64,000 bases of DNA, from contig MNCI01003938.1 in assembly GCA_015680685.1 (NCBI GenBank), forward strand, positions 564,110 through 628,109. The letters run 5' to 3'. Shown one piece after another: positions 1 through 10,975 of the stretch; within the stretch, counting starts at the first letter, position 1; each line of letters opens with the position of its first letter. Made by a program: the position numbers and the translations under genes. The notes beneath the pieces are model-generated. The model worked only from the letters and a program-made list of their open reading frames with translations. It was not told the origin of the DNA and ran no database searches. The stretch comes from Gnetum montanum (Eukaryota; Streptophyta; Gnetopsida; Gnetales; Gnetaceae).

Positions 1-2520
1 TGTAGAACAAGAAAAAGAGAAAGTAGTATGGAATGCCTTTGTTGTTGATGCATAGTCCCTTGCTTACAAAAAGGCATTGACCATTGCACAAGAAGAAAAA
101 AAGTAGCTTGCTACTGAGAATTCAATGTTGATCATAGTTAAAAAGCAAAAGAACATCCTTGAGGAGAGTGGCTACTAATTCAGAGAACAACTGGTGAGGG
201 TCAACCAAGACATCAATAGATTGGCTAGAGAAAAAAAACCCTCTCAATGGAGGAGGTTTGCGTGATTCAGCAAAAATTAACAATAGAAATCAGTGCACAG
301 TAGAATTAGGCCAAGAAGCACAAAAAGTTGAAGGAACACTTCCACAACCAGGTAGGCATGTATAAAAAAAATAAATGAAAAAGAGATCCAAACGGTTAAA
401 GCCAAATTAGATCCTTATTAGCATAAAATCCTAAGTGGCAGCCAATTCTAGATAGCCATGCCTTGGTCCACTAGGTGGAAGAATAAAGACTTGCAGATCA
501 AAGATCTAAAAGAATACATGGCATTGGCTAACCTTAGATCTGCCAACCTTGCCATGTTAACAACAGGTTAACCTCAAAACGAGCTAGAGAAGCAGGTAGT
601 GACCACTTATGCATTATATGAAAAATAATTTGTGGATCAGAAAGACGCTTTGTAGAAGTTGCATGTGGCAAACTCAAAATTGGAGGTGGTTAAAGCTAGC
701 TACTAGGGACAGAAGGATGTTACCTCAAACCTAGCTAGGAGATTAATAGATATCAAGAATTAAGAGAGCAAGCTAGGGCCTTTGATGGCAGTTTATGGCA
801 TGGTATGTGAAGGCCTTCAAATGTTTCTGCAACTACCATCTCCTTGGGATGTACTAGTGCTAGCACACATCAGCTTAGTAGCCTGGATGGTACATGACCC
901 AAGGACGGAAGAAGAAACGTTGTAGCCATTACTTGATCTCTGGAAATTTCACAAGCCTAGCGACAAAGGGAAGCCTCCAATGGAGGAGCCACTACCTTCC
1001 AGCACTACATGAGTATCCCAGTTTATCCCAGCACTACCTTCCATTTCTCTCTAACAATGTTAGCAATCCTCATTCCTTCTTTCAATTTCCAAACCCATTT
1101 TTTGGGCCCTCATATTCCATTCCTTAACCTCAACCTACTATACCATCATTTCCCTCCATTTTAATTCATGTCCATACTACTACCCTCATGTTTAGTGTTG
1201 TTCAACAAGGTTATACACAACCTACTTCTATACATCCATCTAATTTTATTTCATTAAGCCTACCTATTTCAAAAACACCCAAATCTATTCCATACATGTG
1301 TTCTTCCCTAACTTTCCACTTACCTGCATCATACCTTCTCGGAACAAATCCACAGTTGCTAGCATTAGTTAGTGATATTATGTTTTAGCTTCAAAACACC
1401 AAAGAAAAGTAGCTAAGGTATTGGTTATGTAAGGAAGCTCTCCTCTTTCTCTAGATCAAGTTTTAAATAATCTTATAAGCTCCTTGGTTCAAATGTTAGT
1501 TGTGCCTAAAAGAGTTGCACTATCAACTTTCATAAAGTACAATGGTGAACCAAGAGATCCTATGAATCATGTGGTCACATTCAAAAATAAATGGATGCTT
1601 CTTGCTCTCTCTCCCTACATTATACTTAGGTTCTTTTCTAACTTACTTTTTAGAAGAGCACTTAAATGGTATAGATCCTTGACTCATGGTTCTATTACTT
1701 CTCTATAACAATTGTTGGCTGGCTTTATTGAATTCTACAAGTTCAATGTTCCTCAAAGTAGCAATGTTATGTCCTTTATGGCTATCAAGCAAGCTCTAAA
1801 TGAAACCATCAATAAGTTCATTTCTCACTAGATGGTAGCATCAACTAAGTTTCCTTATCATTTGGAGGAATGTCATCTTCATGAAATTTTTGAAGCTACA
1901 ATGATTAATTACATTCAGAAAAGAATGGCTTAGCCTAAGCTTCATTCTCTAAATAATTTTAGCTACTAGGCATATTAAGGAAGCTACTATTCACATGGCA
2001 ACCAAGAAGTCCTATCAATTCACAATAAAACTAACAAAGCTATGAAGCAAGAGAAAGGACAACCAACATCTCATAGCATCAATTCCTTTTCAAAAGGGCA
2101 AACATGTGTTCCTTCAATTCCATCCTCTTCAACTTAGCAATGTAGGCCTCAAAGAAATAGGAACCAATATACTAAAATACCCATGAAGTATTTCCTACTC
2201 CATAACAACCTTCTTAAAGATGGACATCTCAAGAGAGAGAAATTTTCTAATTAAGAAAAGGTGTTCTATCATTACATCCAACTAATAGTAATGGATCCTT
2301 ATCAAAGAAAAGTTGGAGATCCCGAAGTGCCTAAGTGGATTGATTACAAAAAATACTACTATTATCATGAGATGGTTGATCATCATACATATAACTACAG
2401 AAATCTAAAGAATGACATATAATATTTCATAAATAAAGGTAAAATAGTGGTGGAGAATGAACATCCACCTTACATTCAAAGAATCAACAATTAGAAGTTT
2501 TGCAAGATCATTTGGGAACA
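1..2520 (+). pseudogene. Decayed LTR-retrotransposon gag with N-terminal coiled coil
   Basis: The capsid-like Retrotrans_gag region lies around 1530-1900: KYNGEPRDPMNHVVTFKNKW, then a RRALKWYRSL segment. A variant zinc-knuckle region lies around 2335-2420: YYYYHEMVDHHTYNYRNLK, matching the C-D-Y-H-Q...GH-T-D-Y-C site in the Gag proteins further right, with the cysteines lost. Positions 2-880 encode a charged, helix-rich stretch likely to be a coiled coil. The coiled coil, capsid region and knuckle fall in the same reading frame, with a compensated frameshift near 245. At least a dozen stops are mostly TAG or TAA where CAG or CAA would read glutamine. No LTR is visible, so the element is truncated by the window edge and by decay. 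Gag identity is good; lineage (Tat or Athila) is uncertain. Confidence 0.7.
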
Positions 2521-3625
2521 AGTAATGTCATTTTGACATTTAGGTTAGAATGAGATGCTTACCATTCTTCATCAAAGGGATCATATATCATCTTTTGGCC
2601 AAATTATAAAGATCATAAGCAACATTCTTCACCACCCAACAAGCAATATGTGATTTACTAGTAGATAACGTTAAAATATTTTAGTTTAAGTAATACGTAA
2701 GTATAGTAGAACAAATGAGGTGACGTAAAAAATTTTAACATAATATATCAAACAAAGAAAAATTTTTACTAGCAAGAAAATCCTAGAAATAACACTAATT
2801 TCTAATAAATATGCTCTCCTTCTAGTGTCAAATAGATGTTGTGGTGATAATTATGATAATCAAATTTCCAACAACCTTATGCAAAATAAACCAAGAATCT
2901 CACTGCCACCAAATGGTTTAAAGATTATCTCTTCAAATCAAAAGAAGACTTATAGATCATTAGGAGAGACTAATAATCTAAGTCATGTCTTTGCTAAACA
3001 CAAGTTAATTCTAAGTGATGAGAATGTGTGGAGTAGCATTTAGAAATGAAGTAGATGTGGCATAGAAAAACAACATATGTGTGATGTAATATTGCTACCA
3101 TTATGTAGAATAAAACACATGGAAAAGATAGATCATGCGTATAATAGGAAAAGAAAAGGAAAGATGGATAGCAAAATAAAATTGGATCTAGAAAACCAAA
3201 GACAAACCTTGCTTCGAAGTCAAGAGATGGTATAAAATGTGTCATAAACAAATATGTTTACAAAGTAGAGAAAGGAATACTACAATTCAAAAGACAACCA
3301 AATAAGTAACTAGGAGAAAACATGATAGGAAGCAATAATTATCCTTGAGATGCAACTAGGGGATCGATAGTGGTTGGTAAGGAGTTGTGTTATCCTAGTT
3401 CTATTACTAATGTGTATGCCTAATGAGATCTCACTAGAAGCTAAGAGTTACTATTGATGAAAAACTAGCAAAGCAAGGAGAAGGGCTGAATTGGATCAAT
3501 GTATAGGCTCAGATATAATCAAGGTCACTGTGTGTCAGTAGGATAATATGATGGGAATACAATATATCAATAAGGTAAGTGAAGGGTAATCAGAAATTTT
3601 AATGTGGTTGAAAGTACTTAGAGAT
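2521..3625. other. AT-rich stretch with no recognisable gene
   Basis: Only short chance ORFs occur on either strand and none resembles a known domain. It continues past the 35-kb Tat insertion at 38761, so it is the pre-insertion target DNA and is probably old repeat sequence. Confidence 0.5.
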
Positions 3626-3630
3626 CTTAA
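3626..3630. repeat. Target site duplication CTTAA, left copy
   Basis: CTTAA lies directly outside the TG of the left LTR. The identical CTTAA lies directly outside the CA of the right LTR at 38756-38760. A 5-bp duplication is standard for Ty3/gypsy integration and shows the two LTRs 33.5 kb apart belong to one insertion. Confidence 0.93.
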
Positions 3631-5213
3631 TGTAACGATAGAAAATGTCGGCAGCTGGAAAATGCCAGACAAAATTCCGTGTACACAGTTTTGACCACGG
3701 ATCCGTGCGAGGGCAATGCTGGAAAAACAAATTCGCGGCGCCCTGAACGGTCTTGTCGATCAGACAGGGACTTATTAAATCAGTAAACTGATGGAGATTG
3801 TGAATATTTCATGGATCGATTTGATTCGACGAGTTGCAAAATGAGGGGAAAACAACGTAGACGAATTATAACGATGATAACGCTAACACGATAAGAGGAG
3901 GTAGACACGAGAGAAACGCGTGGTTTCAAGATCTACGCTTTGACTTGAAGAATAAATAATTTGTATACCATGTTACAGTGATGGAGACCCCGATTACTTG
4001 ACGTGAAGCAAACACAAAATAACAAGAAAATTGTCCAAGCAGAAGTACAGAATGAAGTCCGATCTACCTCGTAGGCTAGAGATGGGATGCAAGGAAGGTC
4101 AAGTACTGACATCTATCGATCAACTACTTCTGATCAATAGAAACTCATAAACCACACCAGATGATCTCTTGATCTCTGATCTGCTCCTTTTGCCTTAGGC
4201 GGTCTTTGCTCGAAACTGCCGACGATCACCAATGGAGAAAGTTGTCTTCGCCAAAAGGGGTAATCGCTTCTGCTGCCAATGTTCGGGTGAAATGTCTCCT
4301 GTCTCTGTTGAAAGATAGTGCTGCCAAATGATTGCCAGAAAATGCTGCTCTCTCTCTCTCTGTCTGGGTGTTCTCCTCTGTTCTGTCTTGTTGCCTCCTT
4401 TTTTTCTTCGCCAACTAGGACATTTATAGGCTTGACAATATGTGGAGAAGGGATGGCTGTGATGACACGTGTCTCAGACCTTTCGAAATGCCGTTGACCT
4501 AACCAGCTTTGTATTGAACTTTATGATTACGCACAATACGCTCATTTGCGTACTGTGTCTATGAATAACAGATGTGCGTCGGGCATGTCTCAGCTGACTT
4601 TAGTCTACATTACGCTCATTCGCGTTGTGTCGCGTGCGAGAGCGTAACAAAGCACGAAAACAATGTATTCAAGCTATTTTATGCTCGGTTACGCCGCCGA
4701 GCGTAGTGAAGCGTAAACGATGATTAGCTTGGCAATACATTACGCTGAGATACGCTACGTTGCGTAACGAGCGTAAGGTGATCTATCCGCAAGAAAAGGA
4801 AAAAGAGTTGATCTGTTGCGCTTCTTCTGGACTTTCTTTGACTTTTTTGAAGCTCATTACACTACCGTGCGTAACAGAGCGTAAACTCGGCCTTGGACAA
4901 AAGACTTAGCAAAATATATGAGAAGTTGCATATTACGGTGCTTAAGCCTCTCTAGATGCCGAAGTAAGTTGCCTTCTGATACTAGAATATGTTGAACAGA
5001 ATCACGCTAAGCGTCATTACGCTACGTCGCGTGATATAGCGTGCAAAGATAAAACATAGTGATGTTGGAAATCTGCAAAGGAAATCGAAGACTTGATGCT
5101 ACGCGTCTCTTTGCCTTACTCTGCCTTGTTCTCCCTTCTGGAATTCGGTCATGTATTCTTGCCTGATCGCGAATCTTTGCCTGAGGCTGACTCACAATTT
5201 TCACGGTGTTTCA
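3631..5213 (-). repeat. 3' LTR of outer Tat-like element
   Basis: This 1583-bp repeat has TG...CA ends and pairs with 37172-38755, with scattered substitutions. On the - strand a TATA box (CTATAAAT) falls at about 4424-4432. The same box is in the partner LTR. The region right of it (4490-5040, U3) is studded with TTACGC/GCGTAA words. A short CT run lies near 4352. It is flanked on the right by the polypurine tract, which identifies it as the 3' LTR of a - strand element. Confidence 0.93.
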
Positions 5214-5228
5214 ATGGCCCCTCTTTGT
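5214..5228 (-). other. Polypurine tract of outer element
   Basis: Read on the - strand, AACAAAGAGGGGCCAT abuts the TGAAACACC start of the 3' LTR. It primes plus-strand DNA synthesis in LTR elements. The inner element has nearly the same tract at 12247-12261, and the truncated copy has it at 28274-28288. Confidence 0.85.
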
Positions 5229-6375
5229 TGACGGTTAGAGGGCTTGCCTGAAAGACGTCAACAAAGAATACGAAACATCGGATTGGTAAAAGTACCAATA
5301 GTGTCCATCAATGGCCACTCAAGTGTTGCCCTGTCAACATAGAAGAGCAAGGATGGAGGGTATGGGAGATAAGATGATTTGGCAGGAAACAGGTTCGAGG
5401 AAGACTCAAATGAGTTAGGATGGCAAAAATATGGAATACGCTCATTGAACACACAGAACCGTATGCATACTTATATTAACAGGAATACTTTCAGACGAGC
5501 GTAGCGCCTCAATCTGAGATTTCTTTGTTACAGACTATAGCAGGAATGCTTGCAAAAGGAGCACAGCGTGTCGCTTCTGCGATATCTCTGCTATGACATT
5601 TAATTGCGTTGCGCCAGTTTGTGGACTTGATGGCAATGCGAGTGCGGAAAATGGGTGCTTACGTATGTAGCTTTTGCATACAGGAAGCAAATGGTAGGAA
5701 TGAAATGGATTAAGAGCCAACGGTAGCATCACAAGGGGAAGAAGGATGCACTTCTAAGTGGACAGGCTAACCTGAGCAGCAATTTCAAAATGTTGTTTGT
5801 ACTTTACCGCTCAGATGAACGCACCTTTGAATGACGTCCTCGGAGCAAGTGACCTGCAACCACAGAAGAAAACAGAGGATGCCACTGTCTGTGCAAATTG
5901 GAGGTGAGGTTGTTGAAACAAGTGCTATTGGAGGCAAGATGAAGTGATTGGGCCATGAAGGAGGAACTATAGCACGAGGCCCGAGTTTTCACCCTTAACG
6001 CTCGGCCCAGCATATCGCCGCCAAAGAACATCAGACTTAGCGTATCTGACTGGTTATGTAAAGAACCGGCCAGATGAATCTGTGAAGCCAAGGCCTAATA
6101 GCGATGATGAGTGGAGATCTCCAAAGCCGTAGTTGATGTGCACGCCTTTGGGGCTCCGAACGACGAAACTAACCTCTCAGAGGTACCGCTGCTGGAATAA
6201 ACGCGGCAACGGCATCTCCGAGGGGTCAGTAGTATACCCTTCGGCACATCCGAGGAATCAGTAGGATGCCGGTGAGGTAGTGACGCTGGGATTATCCCAG
6301 CGTCCCATCCCATGTATGTTGCAGCTGCACAGAGATAATCACGCTCGCTTGAGTTGCATGAGAGCAGTTTGTACA
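5229..6375 (-). other. 3' untranslated region of outer element
   Basis: No coding domain is visible in six frames. It lies between the pol-side repeat array and the polypurine tract, the position of the long 3' leader in Tat elements. ORFs here are short and lack family resemblance. Confidence 0.5.
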
Positions 6376-6871
6376 CCCCAGTTTTAAGTTCTGGGAGACT
6401 GTCATTGCTAATTTTAAGTCTCAGCAGACCATGGTCCTAGTTTAAAGTCTGGGAGGACCGAGAAATGCTAGTTTTACATCGTAGCGGACGGTGGTGGGGT
6501 TGATTTATGGTCTCAGCAGACTGTGCTGTGGATGTCAGTTTTATGTCATGACCCAGGGATAAGTCTGTGCTGATTTTACGTCTCAGTAGACGGTTACTTA
6601 CCTTTGTCAGTTTTATGTCATGACGGATAGCCGGTGCCAGTTTAGCGTCGTGGCGGACGCGTGCAAAAGATGCCAGTTTTTCGTCTTGACGGACCTGTAC
6701 AACATTGCCAGTTTTACGTCGTAGCGGACGGTCACAACTTGCCAGTTTTGCGTCATGGCGGACGGTTAGTGCTAGTTTAGCGTTGTGGCGGACGCGTTCA
6801 GGGAATGCTAGTTTAGCGTTGTGGCGGACGCTTGTTGCCAGTTTAGCATCGTAGCGGACGATTGTTGTCAT
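6376..6871. repeat. Dyad-repeat array downstream of outer pol (about 15 units)
   Basis: Imperfect units of about 30 bases begin AGTTTA or AGTTTT, followed by a short inverted repeat with a 6-base spacer. At 6645-6660 the arms are GCGTC and GACGC around GTGGCG. Other units have CGTC/GACG or GTCT/AGAC. The same unit occurs in the other gene gaps of both Tat-like copies. The - strand happens to be open across 6437-6871 (144 codons with a repeating VRHDAKLA peptide). I regard that as a by-product of the repeat, not a gene. Confidence 0.85.
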
Positions 6872-6942
6872 ACCTGATATTCACATTGGAGATGNGTCGT
6901 AGCGGACGATTGTTGTCATACCTGATATTCACATTGGAGATG
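6849..6942. other. Assembly join: 46-bp duplication around an N
   Basis: The 46 bases at 6849-6894 are repeated at 6897-6942, separated by N at 6895 and one base. The same pattern, also with 46 bases, surrounds the other N at 62817. This looks like two overlapping contig ends joined without merging, so the true sequence probably has one copy. Confidence 0.85.
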
Positions 6943-6945
6943 CTG

Positions 6946-9626
6946 CTAAATGTAGTATCGCTTCAGATATATGTGATTTACAGGATTTGGTAACTCACTG
7001 CCGTGTGCATCCGCCAACTTGAATGCCCCGTTGCTGTACGCATCAGTCACCAAGAAAGGGCCCTCCCAGTTTGCAAGGAATTTGCCTACTGGTTTGCGAA
7101 CGGCATTGAGAACTAAATCTCCCTTCTTGATCGGACGCTGCTGAATATTGTGACGATGTTTTTGCCTCTGCTTGTCTTGATACTTTTCAATTATATCAAG
7201 CGTCTGTATTCACTTTTCTTCCACTGAATCCAAATCCGTGATCTGAGACTCGGTGTGTTGAGCCTCATTTATAATCGTGGAGAGGACCATTCTCAGAGAA
7301 GGAATTTGCAACTCGAGGGGCAGCACTGCTTCAGATCCGTAGACTAGGCTATAGGGCGTATTGTCTGTATTCTTCCTACATGTAGTACGATACGCCCATA
7401 GCACATAGAGGATTTTCTCGTGCCACCGTCTCTTATTGTTGTCGAGCATTTTCTTGAGAAAATTGATGATGACTTTGTTTGTTGCTTCAGCTTAACCATT
7501 TGCTTGCGGGTAGTAGGGCGAGGAAAAAGATTATTTAATGCCAAGGCTATCACAAAAGGATTTGGTTTCCGTACTACTAAACTGTGGTCCATTATCGGTC
7601 ACGATAGTCATCGGGAGACCAAATCTAGTTACAATATTGTCTAAGATGAAATGGAAAATCTGTTGGGATGTGATCTTCCTTAAAGGAATAGCTTCTACCC
7701 ACTTCGTAAAGTACTCAGTTGTGGTAATTATGAAACTATGACCTGCGGAAGATTTCAGCGTGATGGGACCTATAATGTCTAGTCCCCATCATTGAAAGGG
7801 CCATGTTATCTAAGTCGTATGTAACTCTGTAGGTGACACGTGTATAAGATTTGCATGACGCTGACACGTGTCACAAGTTTTAACCTTTGTCAGGCAATCC
7901 TTTTCCATGCGTGGCCAGTAGTATCCTAAGCGACGGATTTTTAGAGCCATAGCTCGTGGTGCTACGTGTCCTCTGCATAGTCCCTCGTGAACTTCACCAA
8001 CTATATGTTGCGCTTGGTTTTTGTCAACGCAAGTAAGCAGCACACCATCAAAAGAGCGTCTACAAAGAGTACTGTCTCCTATGATGACGTATTGCCTAGC
8101 CTGCTTGCGAATCGCATCTTTCTGTGCGCGTGTCAATTCAGGCGGTAGCTCGCCCTGCAAGAGGTAAGTTTTAATGTTGTCGTACCATTCTGGCGTGCTT
8201 TCCTCGAGAAGAGAAGATATTTGCGTCGCCTGAATGATAGGATCTGTGCAGTCTATTATTAATGCAGGATAGGTGTCGAACAAGTGTGAGGGCACGTTTA
8301 AGGCCAGAGTAGCCAGTGCATCGGCCAGTGTGTTATCAGCGCGTGGCACGTGTTGGGCATCGATGGTCGTGAACCGCTTCAGAAGATCTTTAGCCTTATC
8401 ACAGTAGGGCTGCAAATGTACAGCTTTGCAGGCGTAGACTCCTGTGATCTAATTTATGACGAGCATCGAATCACCCCTCATCGCCAAATGTCGAACATCG
8501 AGTTTCTGGCAATTAGTAATCCCCTGAGGAGCCCCTCGTACTCTGCTATGTTATTTGTACAGGAGAAGGTCAAGCGATAAGCGTGGAGACGCACATCCTC
8601 AGGTGATAGCGTAATAACGGTGGCAGCACTACCACCTCTGGCGGTTGAAGCTCCATCGAAATACAATGTCGCCTCGGGGCTTGTCAAGATAGGGCTTAAA
8701 CTATGTACATGTTCGTTTGGGAACTCAGGATCTATAGTTACGTGGTTGTTAATTGGTGACGTTACTAACTGGTCAGCTATCGCTTGGCCTTTCGTAGAAG
8801 ATTGGCCAATATAATGCAGATCGAATTATGCCGTGATAGCCTTCCAGCGAGCTATTTTGCTACTTTCGTATAGGTTGTGCGTAATGGCCCTAAGGATGTT
8901 ATTTTTGCAGATGATGTTAACTTGGCTACGGAAAAGATAATGTCTACACTTTTTTAGCGCATGCCCAGTTGTCGTATCGATTAGTTGGTCGATACTCGGT
9001 AGTGGGAAGTTATCCTTGATTGTGGCCTTGTTTAAATCTCGGAAGTCTATGCAGATGCGCATGCTTCCAGTCTTCTTTGGGACGACTACAATGTTAGATA
9101 CCCAATCCGAGTAATCGACTGCATGGATGAAACCAGCCTGATACAGTTTGGTGATCTCATCACGCACAGCTAACGCGCTCTCTGGCTTGATTTTTCATAC
9201 CTTTTGCCTAGTTGCTTTAATCTGCGGGTCTAAGATTATGTTATGCTGAATTAACCTGGGATCTAGTCCCGGCATATCCTCATATGACCACGCAAATACC
9301 GTAATGTTATCTTGCAGGATCTGTTTTATAGAATCGTGCATTTTCTGGTCTAGTAAAGAACTAACCTTAAGCATTTTGACCTCACCTTTATGCGTAACGA
9401 TAGAAACCTCATTGAGGGGGCCTTCGGTTATGTCCCCAGCCTCCAGGTCTAGCGTGCGCGTCGACTGTTCTGGCCATTCTGGGGACGTTTCCGACGTGGC
9501 TATGGTTACGTCGTCAAAGGGAGGGTTAATTTCTACTAGCGTAGGGTCAAATTGCCTAACTATCCTCCTGTATGGGCCTGTCAAAGTTAGAGGTGCTGAA
9601 AATGTTGCGTCCATTTGCCGACCGTC
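6946..9626 (-). pseudogene. pol: Outer pol: RT (deleted core) - archaeal-type RNase H - integrase
   Basis: Order on the - strand: pre-RT linker (9626-9195), RT N-terminus with VVVPKK and IDFRDLN (about 9167-8955), second RNase H (FDGASTARGG to NNIAEYEGLLRGL, 8687-8300), integrase zinc finger with H-H-C-C intact (HEGLCRGH, CDTCQRH, about 8010-7850), integrase core retaining WGLD, TDNG and the AEATNK glutamate (7790-7470), and C-terminus ending in TAG at 6946-6948. At 8954/8955 the sequence jumps from GHAL to KKCRHYL. About 800 bp present in the inner copy is missing, removing the YVDD active site and most of the classical RNase H. Several further stops occur. An acceptor-like TTTTGCAG lies just upstream at 9627. 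Confidence 0.9.
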
Positions 9627-10039
9627 CTGCAAAATCGCCAAATGCGTAAATGATTAGGAGAGAGCATGACGTGGTGTTGTCGAACGTGGAAAGCTAACTA
9701 AATTTTGAATATTGTAAATAGGCTGTAATTAATGCTACCCGATTACGAGGCGATAAGATGTGGTAGTTTAACGTCATTTCAGACAATGACGCATGCGATA
9801 TCTTCTGCATTAATACCTTGATTTTCAGGTTCCGTTTTAGGAAAGTCCTGCTGAAATTGGATATCAAGTCGGTGATTCTCGCATATGAATAAGTAGTTTT
9901 CGGTGAAAACGGGCTGCTGGCTGTCGCGAATTCAAATTCCTAACTGTTACGAAGCGAGAGAAAGAGGAGCAGAAGGTTGGAACGTGTAATTTGCAAAGGC
10001 GTGAATGTGTGAAGCTGTGAAGGTTTTGAAATTGTAACA
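9627..10039. other. Gap between outer pol and the antisense gene
   Basis: It holds one dyad unit at about 9767-9790 (AGTTTAAC, GTC...GAC type) and the presumed promoter and 5' leader of the antisense gene. No clear TATA box is visible in this copy, unlike the inner one. Pol and the antisense gene are divergently transcribed from here. Confidence 0.5.
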
Positions 10040-10975
10040 ATGGCGCCTAAAGCGAAAATGAAGAACACGAAATTGGCTAAGATCGACGAGGTGCAAGAGA
10101 ATTTGGAGCGCGCTTCACAGGCAGTGGTCGAAGTGAGGGACCCTACGCCCTTGAACCGGTAGGCCATCTCTTGCGTATTTGTGTTATTCTAGCAGTGTTT
10201 ATTGTTGTAGCGTCGCTCGCGTAAACGAGGGTTTTAGACTATGGACCTCGCGTTAAGACGAGGGTTTAATGGGGTTACGTCTATCGCCGTTGTCAGGGAC
10301 AAACCTTGCGCTGTTGCAAGGGTTTTGGCGATTTCGGCATAGATAACTAAGCGTAATTTGTAGGTTTTCTGTATTTAATCACGCAAATGTGAATCTAGAT
10401 GTTGATCTATGTATTACGTTTTCTGTACAGTATTATGCTAAAGCCTGTCTTGATCGTGTTAGTCATCGTTAGGGTTTTGTGCTGCATAAACTCGGTTGCA
10501 TGGAAAGGCCATATGGTTTCGAAAGGGTGTGCTGGAGTTTCTGCAATTCTTACTGCGCAACTACAGCGTTATTATATGGTCTAATTTGTCAGGCGATATT
10601 GCTGGTGCCATTTTGGAGCACCTGTTAGTGGGCTCCGCACAGGGGATCCTGGCTTTCTTGACAGACGGAGCCATCGATACTAGATGCCCCGAGGACCGAG
10701 AGCTTAGTGCCCGACGTTTGAGGTGCTTGGGCTGGATCTGGGAAATAGCCCAGTTCAGTTGCTACCATGCATATAACACTTTGTTCATGGCCCGTCATGT
10801 CTCGACCTACTTCCAGAACCTAGTAGGCACTATGTATTATTCAGGCGGGTAAGTAGTTTTGTTGACTATATTTTTGTTATATGTCTGTTGTCTGGGTTTT
10901 GCAAAGCGTAAGATAAGCCTATGTGGTATGGTACAGGTTTTTTATTTATGAGAATAGGTTAGTAGGAGATGGTGA
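10040..10975 (+). pseudogene. Outer antisense gene, exons 1-3 (5' part)
   Basis: Exon 1 is 10040-10158, starting at ATG in a good context (ACAATGGCG) and encoding a lysine-rich N-terminus. Exon 2 is 10431-10848 and exon 3 starts at 10937. Donors are GTAGGC and GTAAGT; acceptors are CTGTACAG and GGTACAG. Phase 2 at both junctions matches the inner gene. Exon 2 carries FCP1/HAD-like motifs: KPVLIVLVIVRVLC where the DxD loop would be, WFRKGVLEFLQFLL, and NTLFMARHVSTYFQN. Catalytic aspartates are absent. A 1-base frameshift occurs between 10470 and 10500. Exon 3 is cut at 10975 by the inner element, and the gene resumes at about 29497. Confidence 0.8.
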
